A stretch of DNA of 64,000 nucleotides from Apilactobacillus waqarii (GTDB lineage: Bacteria; Bacillota; Bacilli; Lactobacillales; Lactobacillaceae), in assembly GCF_019061205.1 (NCBI RefSeq), contig NZ_JAHQYH010000001.1, positions 209,392 to 273,391 of the forward strand, in the 5' to 3' direction. Both the position numbers and the translations under genes were made by a program. Positions within the stretch are counted from its first letter, which is position 1; each line of letters starts with the position of its first letter. This document shows, piece after piece, positions 43,621 to 51,635 of the stretch. The notes below the pieces were generated by a model. That model saw only the letters and a list, made by a program, of their open reading frames with translations. It made no database searches and was not told where the DNA came from.

Positions 43621-45504
43621 TTATGCTTGTAGTTGTACCTTGTTAATAGTATCAGCATTTGTATCTTCTGGGAAGTATACTTCATACCATAGAATAAATA
43701 GGTAAGGTGTCATAATCTTTTGCATGCTTGATTTACCTTCATCGTGTTCCTTTAGAATTCTTAACAATTCATCAGTGTTAAAGAACTTTTCAGCAACGTC
43801 AGAAGTAAATGCTCTAACAATTCTTTCATGGAACTTAGGTTCTCTGATCCATGATGCAATTGGTGATGGGAAACCAAGTTTTTCCTTCATAGCAACTTTG
43901 TCAGGTAATGCACGTTCAGCTGCCTTACGAAGTGAAATCTTAGTACCTTCTTTGTTGATACGAGTCTTAATTGGCATAGTTGCAGCAAATTCAGCAACCT
44001 TCTTATCAACCAATGGAGTTCTAACTTCAAGAGAGTTAGCCATACTCATACGGTCAGCCTTTTGTAGAATATCAAATGGTAACCATGCATTGATATCAAA
44101 GTATTGCATTTGAGTCATTTCGTCTTTGTCAGCTACTTCATCAAAAATGTATTTTGAGTATGCACCTGAATCAACGTTCAATGATGGATCCTTTAATAAC
44201 TTGTTTCTGTCATCGTAGTTGTATACGTAGTTAACACGGTAGTATCTTTCACTCAATGGTTGAGCACCACGAATTAAGAAACGACGACCGTGGAAACGAG
44301 GCATCTTAGTAGCAATCTTAGCTAATGCACTACGGATAAATCCAGGAACGTATTTTTGGTATCTTTCAAAAGGAATTGCTTCTAGGTAAGTATTGTAACC
44401 ACCGAAGAATTCATCGGCACCTTCACCAGATAGAGCAACCTTAACTTCTTTACTAGTACCTTGAGCTAAGTAGAACAATTGGATAGCTGATGGATTTGAA
44501 AGTGGTTCATCCATGTAGTACATCATAGTTGGTAGGAAGTCAAAGTAGTCATCACCAGTAATCTTGATTGGTGTGTTCTTTTGACCAATTTGTTGAGCAA
44601 AGTCAGTTGACCATGATAATTCACTAAACTTAGAATCGTTGAATCCAAGTGAGAATGACTTAATTGGTTTTAATTTTGAAGCTTCATTTAAAACATAACT
44701 TGAGTCAACACCACTTGATAGGAAACTACCAACTTCAACGTCGGCAATCATGTGAGCCTTTACAGAGTCCTTAACGATTGCTTCAATCTTCTTGGCATCT
44801 TCTTCAACTGTTTGTGATTCATCAATGTGATCGTAGTTAAACTTGTAATATCTGTGTGTTTCAGTCTTCTTTTCATCAATGTGGTGAATGAAGTAAGTAC
44901 CAGGCATTACTTTGTAAACGTTCTTGAACATTGTTTCTGCTGATGGAATAAATTCAAAACTTAAGTGAATTGGTAGAAGTTTTAGGTTTAATTCCTTCTT
45001 GAATGCAGGGTTTGATAAGAATGCTTTTAATTCAGAACCGTACATAAATGCGTCGCCATCGTCGTAGTAGTATAGTGGCTTGATTCCGAAATGATCACGA
45101 GCACCGAAGATTTCATTGTTAGCACTGTCATAAATAACAAATGCGTACATACCACGAAGTTTGTCCAATAGTTTTGGACCCCATGCTTCGTAACCACGAA
45201 TTAGAACTTCTGAATCAACATCAGTTTCAAATTCCCAACCTTCAGAAATTAATTCATCTCTAATTTCTTGATAGTTGTAAATTTCACCGTTAAAGGTTAA
45301 TACTTTCTTCTTATCTTTACTGTATAGTGGTTGGCCACCATGAGCTAAGTCAATAATTGATAGACGACGGAATCCCATTGATACCTTATCGTCTTGGAAA
45401 TACTTTTCATCATCAGGGCCACGATGCTTAATTCGATTAGCCATCTTTTCAATGGTGTCGTTAGGCACATCTTTATGATTTACATATCCACAAAATCCAC
45501 ACAT
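43621..45504 (-). CDS. asnB: Asparagine synthetase family amidotransferase
   Basis: This is a glutamine-dependent amidotransferase of 627 residues. The N-terminal nucleophile is Cys2 (MCGFCGYVN), with RLSIIDL, FNGEIYNY and DVDSEVLIRGYE in the glutaminase domain. The C-terminal synthetase domain has the ATP loop SSGVDSSYV and LSGEGADEFFGGY. By sequence it could simply make asparagine. Its place at the head of murE-aslA-racD suggests an alternative: amidation of the cross-bridge D-Asp to D-Asn, the role of AsnH in Lactococcus lactis. I cannot separate the two from sequence alone. Confidence 0.88.
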   Translation of the reverse strand: MCGFCGYVNHKDVPNDTIEKMANRIKHRGPDDEKYFQDDKVSMGFRRLSIIDLAHGGQPLYSKDKKKVLTFNGEIYNYQEIRDELISEGWEFETDVDSEVLIRGYEAWGPKLLDKLRGMYAFVIYDSANNEIFGARDHFGIKPLYYYDDGDAFMYGSELKAFLSNPAFKKELNLKLLPIHLSFEFIPSAETMFKNVYKVMPGTYFIHHIDEKKTETHRYYKFNYDHIDESQTVEEDAKKIEAIVKDSVKAHMIADVEVGSFLSSGVDSSYVLNEASKLKPIKSFSLGFNDSKFSELSWSTDFAQQIGQKNTPIKITGDDYFDFLPTMMYYMDEPLSNPSAIQLFYLAQGTSKEVKVALSGEGADEFFGGYNTYLEAIPFERYQKYVPGFIRSALAKIATKMPRFHGRRFLIRGAQPLSERYYRVNYVYNYDDRNKLLKDPSLNVDSGAYSKYIFDEVADKDEMTQMQYFDINAWLPFDILQKADRMSMANSLEVRTPLVDKKVAEFAATMPIKTRINKEGTKISLRKAAERALPDKVAMKEKLGFPSPIASWIREPKFHERIVRAFTSDVAEKFFNTDELLRILKEHDEGKSSMQKIMTPYLFILWYEVYFPEDTNADTINKVQLQA

Positions 45505-45726
45505 AAGTTTTATTCCCCTTTGTTTTTTTAATGTATTAATAATTTTTAGTTACTTTTTAATCGTACTTATTTTATTGTAACAAAATATTTAGATTTTAGG
45601 CCATAAAAATAGCAATTTAATCAATGATACAAATTTATATAGTACACAAACTAATATTATTAAGTATAATCATATCTACTCTTCTGTCCAGTGAAATCGT
45701 CTAAAAAGCGCCATAAATTTGTACAA
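45505..45726. promoter_or_regulatory. Non-coding gap upstream of asnB
   Basis: About 220 bases carry no gene. On the minus strand an extended -10, TGTTACAAT, lies about 75 bases before the asnB start, and the ribosome site AAAGGGGAA precedes the ATG. An 11-base inverted repeat, TACAAATTTAT (45628-45638) and ATAAATTTGTA (45713-45723), flanks a further stretch with TATAAT-like sequences. No riboswitch family is recognised. Confidence 0.4.
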
Positions 45727-45755
45727 AACAAAAAGACGCTGCTAAGCGTCTTTTA
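45727..45755 (-). terminator. Terminator of the UvrA-like gene
   Basis: The stem AAAAGACGCT/AGCGTCTTTT has a four-base loop. It overlaps the gene's stop codon region. Confidence 0.9.
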
Positions 45756-48014
45756 TTTACGAGCATTATTGTACTCTTTCATCGCGTTTCCTGTGACTGA
45801 TTTAGCGTCATTTAAAGCGTCTTTTGGTGTTCCTGAATATAGGATTTCACCACCGTAACGACCTGCCTTAGGACCTACGTCAATCATCCAATCTGACTTA
45901 CTAATTACAGATAAATTATGTTCAACAATGATTAGGGTATTACCCTTTTCTACTAATTCATCGAATAAATTAGTCATAATTGATACATCTTTCATATGCA
46001 ATCCGGCAGTTGGTTCATCCAACAAGTAGACAGTACCGGTCTTGTTTAGTTGTAATGCTAGTTTTAATCTTTGAACTTCCCCACCTGATAATGTATCAAG
46101 TGATTGACCAAGTGAAAGGTAATCCAAACCAACCTTTTGCATATTAACTAACTTGTCGTGAATTTCGGCAACGTCACTGAAGAACTTAATTGCTTCTTTA
46201 ATTGATAAGTTTAATACTTCGGCAATGTCTAAACCATTTAGTTTGTATTGTAGTGCTTCGTCACTGTAACGTTTTCCATGACATTTTTCACAAGTTTGAA
46301 CAACTGGATCCATGAATGCCATGTTAGTAATTTGAACTCCACGACCCTTACATAACGGACATTTACCTTTTCCATTGTAGCTAAATAGTTGTCGTGAAAC
46401 ATTGTTATCATCCCCAAATAACTTTCTAATATCGTCTAAGATATTTAGATAAGTAGCTGGTGTTGATCGAATGTTTACCCCAACAGCATCTTGGGTTAAA
46501 TCAATGTAGCCGGTCTTTAACTTGTCCTTAACTGCTTGGATTAATGAACTTTTACCGGATCCGGCAACCCCTGAAATAACGGTTTGCGCGTTTAATGGAA
46601 TTGATACATTGGCATGCTTTAGATTATGAATGTTAACATCCTTTAAATCCAAGGTGTCATTGAAATCCTTGGCTTTCTTAAATACCAATGGTTCTTGTAA
46701 TAACTTACCGGTGATGGTGTCACTCTTAAGTAAGTCGGAATACTTACCATCGAACATAATCTTTCCACCATCTTTACCTGGTTTAGGCCCAATTTCAACA
46801 ACGTAGTCGGCAATTGGAATCAATTCTGGGTTATGTTCAACGACTAGGACCGTGTTGCCCTTATCCTTTAATTTTCTCAACGCATGACTGATTAGTTTAA
46901 TATCCGCTGGATGCAATCCAACACTTGGTTCATCTAAGATGTAAACCATGTCAGACAATGAACTATTCATGTACTTTGCAATCTTAATTCTTTGAGTTTC
47001 CCCACCAGATAATGTGTCAGTACTTCTGTCCAATGTTAAATAACCTAGACCCAAGTCAATTAATGATTGAATCTTGGTAGTTAATTCTCTCAACAAATCG
47101 ACTGTTAGTTTTTCATCAATTGAATCTAGAAATTCGATAACGTGGTTTAAGTCCATTTGTAAAACATCGGCAATGTTATAGCCATTAATCTTACAAGTAA
47201 GAACTTCTGGTCTTAACTTAGTACCATGACACTTATCACAGGCCGTTCTAGTAACGATTTCTTGAATGGCTTCCTTGTGATGTTCTCCCTCTTTACTTTC
47301 AATGATTGAACGTTTAATTCTTGGAATGACACCTTCATACAAAATGGACTTTTTCCATTCCTTAGGCGCATCAGTTAAATGATGTTGTGGTGCGTATAAT
47401 AAATCATTTAATTCTTTTTCAGAATAGTCTTTAATCTTCTTATCGTTATCGAATAAGCCAGTGTAAGCATAACGTTTCCAACGCCATGTTCCAGGGCCAA
47501 AACTAACGAATGTAATAGCCCCTTCATTTAATGACTTATCGTAATCAATCACCTTATCTGGATTGATGTGATCAATGTAACCTAGCCCCTGACACTTATC
47601 ACACATCCCTTGAGGCAAGTTAAATGAAAATGTATCTGAGTATCCAACCCAAGGTTTACCAATTCTAGAGAATAGTAATCTCAATAATGAATAGATTCCA
47701 GTGTAAGTAGCAAGTGTTGAACGTGGATTTTTTCCGACCTTCTTTTGTTGAATGACAATCGCAACAGGTAGATTATCGATTCTTCCTACATGTGGAGCTC
47801 CATACTTTGGTAGGTATTGTTGTGTGAAACTAGGAAATGTTTCGTTTAACTCTCTTCTAGAGTTTGCTGCAATAGTATCAAAAACGAGTGATGATTTCCC
47901 GGCACCAGATAGTCCCGTGAAAACCGTAATCGCATGTTTCTTGATGCTGATATCCAAGTGCTTTAAGTTGTTTTGAAAAGCATTATGAACCTCGATATAA
48001 TCTTGATTTGGCAT
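45753..48014 (-). CDS. UvrA-like ABC ATPase (class II, short form)
   Basis: This tandem ABC ATPase is related to the excinuclease subunit UvrA, but at 753 residues it is about 200 shorter than canonical UvrA. There are two Walker A loops (GLSGAGKSS near 34, GVAGSGKSS near 485), two signatures (LSGGETQR, LSGGEVQR), two Walker B motifs and four CxxC zinc pairs. The short spacing after the first Walker A suggests loss of the UvrB-binding region, as in UvrA2/DrrC-type proteins linked to DNA-binding drug resistance. AGGAGG precedes the ATG at 48014. It is a single-gene unit with its own terminator. Confidence 0.85.
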   Translation of the reverse strand: MPNQDYIEVHNAFQNNLKHLDISIKKHAITVFTGLSGAGKSSLVFDTIAANSRRELNETFPSFTQQYLPKYGAPHVGRIDNLPVAIVIQQKKVGKNPRSTLATYTGIYSLLRLLFSRIGKPWVGYSDTFSFNLPQGMCDKCQGLGYIDHINPDKVIDYDKSLNEGAITFVSFGPGTWRWKRYAYTGLFDNDKKIKDYSEKELNDLLYAPQHHLTDAPKEWKKSILYEGVIPRIKRSIIESKEGEHHKEAIQEIVTRTACDKCHGTKLRPEVLTCKINGYNIADVLQMDLNHVIEFLDSIDEKLTVDLLRELTTKIQSLIDLGLGYLTLDRSTDTLSGGETQRIKIAKYMNSSLSDMVYILDEPSVGLHPADIKLISHALRKLKDKGNTVLVVEHNPELIPIADYVVEIGPKPGKDGGKIMFDGKYSDLLKSDTITGKLLQEPLVFKKAKDFNDTLDLKDVNIHNLKHANVSIPLNAQTVISGVAGSGKSSLIQAVKDKLKTGYIDLTQDAVGVNIRSTPATYLNILDDIRKLFGDDNNVSRQLFSYNGKGKCPLCKGRGVQITNMAFMDPVVQTCEKCHGKRYSDEALQYKLNGLDIAEVLNLSIKEAIKFFSDVAEIHDKLVNMQKVGLDYLSLGQSLDTLSGGEVQRLKLALQLNKTGTVYLLDEPTAGLHMKDVSIMTNLFDELVEKGNTLIIVEHNLSVISKSDWMIDVGPKAGRYGGEILYSGTPKDALNDAKSVTGNAMKEYNNARK

Positions 48015-48120
48015 TTCAATCCTCCTGAATTCACTTTGTAGTGACAATTATAGTAGTTATAAGAATCAATTTCATTTATCTTGTTTAATAATTAAGAATT
48101 TATAAAGATAATCTGTTTTC

Positions 48121-48150
48121 TTGAGAAAAATAAATTTTTAATACTATAAT
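48121..48150 (+). promoter_or_regulatory. Promoter of the small gene at 48192
   Basis: TTGAGA (48121-48126) and TATAAT (48145-48150) are separated by 18 bases on the plus strand, about 40 bases before the start codon. Confidence 0.65.
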
Positions 48151-48191
48151 GAAACCATAGACACGATATCTAATCGAAAGAAGATGAAATT

Positions 48192-48530
48192 ATGGCAGAA
48201 CAAAAAAGAGATAAAATGATTGGTTTAGTAATGTTCATTTGTAACAAGTACAGTCGTAAGGATTTTCGTTTCGCAAAGTCTTTAATCTCTCACAGCTATG
48301 ATGAAACTGTTGAAAGATTACAAAATGCATACCAAGAATCCTGTGATGCTTTCAAAAAGCGTATCTTAGAACCAATTAAGATTCCAGCTGATACTGTCGC
48401 TATTGATTACAGTGCTGCATTTGAAAAAATGACTGCTACTAGAATCACTACCCATCAATTAAAGAAATATTCAAAACATGCCTTAATTGCTAAGGAAATG
48501 TTAGAAAGAATCAACGAACCACTAGATTAA
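48192..48530 (+). CDS. Hypothetical small helical protein
   Basis: This is a 112-residue soluble protein, MAEQKRDKMIGLVMFICNKYSRKDFRF at the N-terminus, rich in Lys, Glu and Ala and predicted by eye to be mostly helical. There is no signal peptide or membrane segment. It has its own promoter and a strong shared terminator, so it is very likely expressed. I do not recognise the family. The neighbours (a UvrA-like ATPase and a secreted peptidase) give no clear functional hint. Confidence 0.75.
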   Translation: MAEQKRDKMIGLVMFICNKYSRKDFRFAKSLISHSYDETVERLQNAYQESCDAFKKRILEPIKIPADTVAIDYSAAFEKMTATRITTHQLKKYSKHALIAKEMLERINEPLD

Positions 48531-48538
48531 TAAATAAC

Positions 48539-48572
48539 TAAAAAAGCCATCCTTAATTAGGATGGCTTTTTT
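48539..48572. terminator. Bidirectional terminator, 48192 gene / S53 peptidase
   Basis: The stem AAAAAGCCATCC/GGATGGCTTTTT has a seven-base loop with T-runs on both strands, between convergent genes. Confidence 0.93.
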
Positions 48573-50357
48573 CTATTTCATTAATTGATATAACTTACCG
48601 TAGTTAACGGTTCCCAAACCTGTAGCTTGGTTGTACTTCTTTCCAGGTTGACCAGTGTAGTACAAGTTACTATTGTCTTTATCAGAATCTAAAGTGTTAA
48701 ATGGTGAGTTGCCGTTGTTAGCAAGTGCATATAACTGTGGATTCCATAGTCCAAAACGATGCTTTGCTCTAGTAGCGAACAAAGCATTTACCGCAGCAAC
48801 TTGAGGGGCTACGATACTTGTTCCACCATCGGTAAACCATTGGTTGTTGTATAACACAGTGTATCCAGTTTGAGGATCACCATTTGCAACAATGTCCGGT
48901 AAGTTTCTACCAGATGCAGTTGACGATGTTTGGATTGGCTTTGCGTATTGCTTGGCGTAACCACTATCCATGTTCCAGTATTGAACAGCGTTGTAACTAT
49001 TTACACCGCTAACATTGCTTTGGTATGCAGGTGTTTGGTTGAACTTACTGAAACCACCACCGGTTCCAGCAAAGTAAGTGCTCAAGAAACTATTTTGATC
49101 ACTATTATATAGTTTCAAATGGTTAAAGTATGGATATAAGAAATCATTTGACCATGCACGTTCCTTATCAATCTTAACCTTGTGACCATTAACAGTATAA
49201 CTGATTGGAACACTGGTTGCTCCAACCGCTGTAATGAATGGAGAAGAAGCAGGAGATTCAACTGTTAATCCAGTTACCCCACCTTCAATACCATCATAGG
49301 CACCGTTGTCACCGGTTGAATTAAAAATACTAATTCCTTGTGCAGCACCTTGTAGTAACAAACTATTCATAATTGAATTGTAGTTTTTAGAAATAAATCC
49401 TTCATTCATCATTTGTTGTAGTTCAGCTTCACTGATTCCCCAACTTAATGATAAACTGTCGGACTTGTTGGAACTGATTGCTTTAGCGAAGCTTTCTACC
49501 ATTCCAGAGATGGTTGGTTGAGAAACATAAACGTTGATATTGGACTTAGGAGCAATCGCACCAGCTTGTTGAATGTCCATTGTGGTTTCATCACTTTGTG
49601 ACTTGATTGAGGCATAGGCATCCTTATAAACGTGAACTCGTTTAATGCTTGAAGGAACCCCTACCTTCTTCCAAAAGCTTGTTATGTCAGAATTCTTGAA
49701 GCCACCAAATGAGATAATCCCAATACCGTGTTTAGCACCAAGTTTGGCTTGTTTTAGTGAGGTTACACCATAACGACTGATGAAGTCCTTTGGGCTACGC
49801 TTCATTGAACTGCTCTTAGTTTTCTTAGCAGCATTGCTATTGACGTGATCATAGTTGCTTAATCCCATGAATCCATTAACATGCTTTTGAAGCTTCCCTC
49901 TTATTTTTGGTTCGTGGTTTGGACGGTAGACAAACTTACCGTTGACCTTCACTCTCACTTGCTTATACTTAAGCGCTTTTTGAATGTTAGACTTGCTACC
50001 ATAACCTCTTAAAACTAGGTTACCTGCGTACTTGGTAGTCTTAATATGATACTTTTTGAAATACTTTTGAATTGCAGCAACAGTTCTATTAGTTTGTCCA
50101 TAACGGTTGGCAAACTGTTTGGTAGATAAGAACTTCTTATGCTTGGTTAAAACATAATTTTCTAGTTTACTATTACTCCTAGTTTTTAGAATAATCGCGA
50201 AGTTGGAAGTCGCTGAACTAGATTTTGCTTTTGACTTCTTCTGAATTTTGACCTTATGTACTGTTTTCTTAGCTTGAGCATCAACGTTGTAGTTAAATGC
50301 TGTTCCCAATAAAACAGAGGCACTTAGTGTCGCAATAATTGTTTTTCTATAATTCAC
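48573..50357 (-). CDS. Secreted S53 (sedolisin/kumamolisin) serine-carboxyl peptidase
   Basis: This is a secreted acid-type endopeptidase precursor of 594 residues. It begins with a signal peptide (about 1-28, ending near VDAQA), then a lysine-rich pro-region of about 170 residues, then the catalytic domain. The S53 residues are visible: Glu and Asp in DETTMDIQQ (about 256 and 260), the oxyanion Asp in STGDNG (about 347) and the nucleophile in GGTSIVAP (about 510). The C-terminal calcium-site region reads YNQATGLGTVNYGKLY. The start is GTG (50357), eight bases after AAGGGG; an earlier GTG overlaps the ribosome site. There is no LPxTG or other wall anchor, so the enzyme is probably released. 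Confidence 0.9.
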   Translation of the reverse strand: MNYRKTIIATLSASVLLGTAFNYNVDAQAKKTVHKVKIQKKSKAKSSSATSNFAIILKTRSNSKLENYVLTKHKKFLSTKQFANRYGQTNRTVAAIQKYFKKYHIKTTKYAGNLVLRGYGSKSNIQKALKYKQVRVKVNGKFVYRPNHEPKIRGKLQKHVNGFMGLSNYDHVNSNAAKKTKSSSMKRSPKDFISRYGVTSLKQAKLGAKHGIGIISFGGFKNSDITSFWKKVGVPSSIKRVHVYKDAYASIKSQSDETTMDIQQAGAIAPKSNINVYVSQPTISGMVESFAKAISSNKSDSLSLSWGISEAELQQMMNEGFISKNYNSIMNSLLLQGAAQGISIFNSTGDNGAYDGIEGGVTGLTVESPASSPFITAVGATSVPISYTVNGHKVKIDKERAWSNDFLYPYFNHLKLYNSDQNSFLSTYFAGTGGGFSKFNQTPAYQSNVSGVNSYNAVQYWNMDSGYAKQYAKPIQTSSTASGRNLPDIVANGDPQTGYTVLYNNQWFTDGGTSIVAPQVAAVNALFATRAKHRFGLWNPQLYALANNGNSPFNTLDSDKDNSNLYYTGQPGKKYNQATGLGTVNYGKLYQLMK

Positions 50358-50484
50358 TCGTATCACCCCTTATGTAGTTTCATAATATTCCTAAAAATAT
50401 CTTAAGTATACATATTTAAGCAATTCTTTATAATTTTTTATGTTAGTATTGAATATAGTTACATAGTGAAAGGAGGTTTGCAAT

Positions 50485-50856
50485 TTGTTTAAAGAATTCA
50501 AAGCATTCATCTCTAAAGGTAATGTCTTAGACTTAGCCGTTGGTGTAATTATTGGTTCAGCATTCACAACCATCGTTAAGTCATTTACTTCCAACTTGAT
50601 TAATCCTTTAATTGGAATTTTCATGGGTCAAATGAACTTATCATCAATCGTCTTCTCAGTGGGTTCAGCTCACTTCAGAGTCGGTAGTTTCATTAACGAT
50701 GTTATTAACTTCTTGATTGTTGCCTTCGTTGTATTCTTGATTGTAAGAACTTACAACAAAGTTTCAAAACGCGATACTACTCCTAAGGATACCAAGACTG
50801 ACATCCTATTAGGTGAAATCCGTGATTTACTTTCAGAACAAAAAAATAACAAATAA
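50485..50856 (+). CDS. mscL: Large-conductance mechanosensitive channel
   Basis: MscL opens under membrane tension to release solutes on osmotic downshock. The 123-residue protein starts MFKEFKAFISKGNVLDLAVGVIIGSAF and has two membrane helices with a short extracellular loop and a charged C-terminal helix. The start codon is TTG, with AAAGGAGG eight bases upstream. Confidence 0.97.
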   Translation: MFKEFKAFISKGNVLDLAVGVIIGSAFTTIVKSFTSNLINPLIGIFMGQMNLSSIVFSVGSAHFRVGSFINDVINFLIVAFVVFLIVRTYNKVSKRDTTPKDTKTDILLGEIRDLLSEQKNNK

Positions 50857-50860
50857 CAAC

Positions 50861-50897
50861 AAACTCAGGTATTTTTATACCTGGGTTTTTCTTTTTG
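50861..50897 (+). terminator. Terminator of mscL
   Basis: The stem AACTCAGGTAT/ATACCTGGGTT, with one G-U-type position and a four-base loop, is followed by a T-rich run. Confidence 0.85.
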
Positions 50898-50961
50898 ATA
50901 TTAAGTTCGGTTTTAAAATATGATAAAATATTATTACTATTTCAAAAAATGAGGAGTTAAT

Positions 50962-51594
50962 ATGGTGATAATTACAGCAGGGATGATTGGTGTTGGTAAG
51001 ACAACTTTGACCGGTAAAATAGCAAAACATTTAGGCACTAAGGCCTTCTATGAACCAGTTGGTGAAAATCCTGTTTTGCCTTTGTACTATAACAATCCTG
51101 AACAATATGGATTCTTATTACAAATTTACTTTTTAAACAAACGTTTTTCAATGATTAAAAAAGCGCTATCAGATGATAATAACATCTTAGATAGATCAAT
51201 CTACGAAGATGCCCTTTTCACAAAGCAAAATAATGCTGAAGGTAACATTTCAGACATGGAATTGAAAATTTACCTAGAATTATTGGACAAAATGATGGGC
51301 GAATTAGATCAACTTCCTAAAAAAGCTCCAGACCTAATGGTATACGCTGAAACCGATTTTGAAACCATTCTACACAGAATTAAAATGCGCGGCCGTGACT
51401 ACGAACAATTCGATAACGATCCTAAGTTAAAAGAATATTACTATCACATGTGGTCAGCATACAAACAATGGTATGAAGAATATGATAAGAGTCCTAAAAT
51501 GAAGATTGACCTTCAAAAATACGACCTATCAGAAGATGCTAACGTCGACATTGTTTTAGACATGATTGATGAAGAACTTAAAAAAATCAGATAA
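50962..51594 (+). CDS. Deoxynucleoside kinase
   Basis: This 210-residue kinase of the dCK/dGK family phosphorylates salvaged deoxynucleosides. The P-loop is GMIGVGKTT near residue 7, YEPVGENP and the DRS motif (ILDRSIYED) bind nucleoside, and the lid has RGRDYEQFD. Lactobacilli use paired dAK/dGK and dAK/dCK enzymes; here only one copy is present, so base specificity is not assigned. It is a single-gene unit. Confidence 0.9.
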   Translation: MVIITAGMIGVGKTTLTGKIAKHLGTKAFYEPVGENPVLPLYYNNPEQYGFLLQIYFLNKRFSMIKKALSDDNNILDRSIYEDALFTKQNNAEGNISDMELKIYLELLDKMMGELDQLPKKAPDLMVYAETDFETILHRIKMRGRDYEQFDNDPKLKEYYYHMWSAYKQWYEEYDKSPKMKIDLQKYDLSEDANVDIVLDMIDEELKKIR

Positions 51595-51595
51595 T

Positions 51596-51631
51596 AAAAA
51601 AATCCCAAATCATATTGATTTGGGATTTTTT
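51596..51631. terminator. Bidirectional terminator, deoxynucleoside kinase / pepV
   Basis: The stem AATCCCAAATC/GATTTGGGATT has a five-base loop and T-runs on both strands between convergent genes. Confidence 0.93.
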
Positions 51632-51635
51632 GTAT

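Noticed and set aside
45681..45722. Minus-strand mini-frame beginning MALFRRFHWTEE before a TAG
   Set aside because: It has no ribosome binding site, follows a terminator and is only about 12 codons; it is probably chance.
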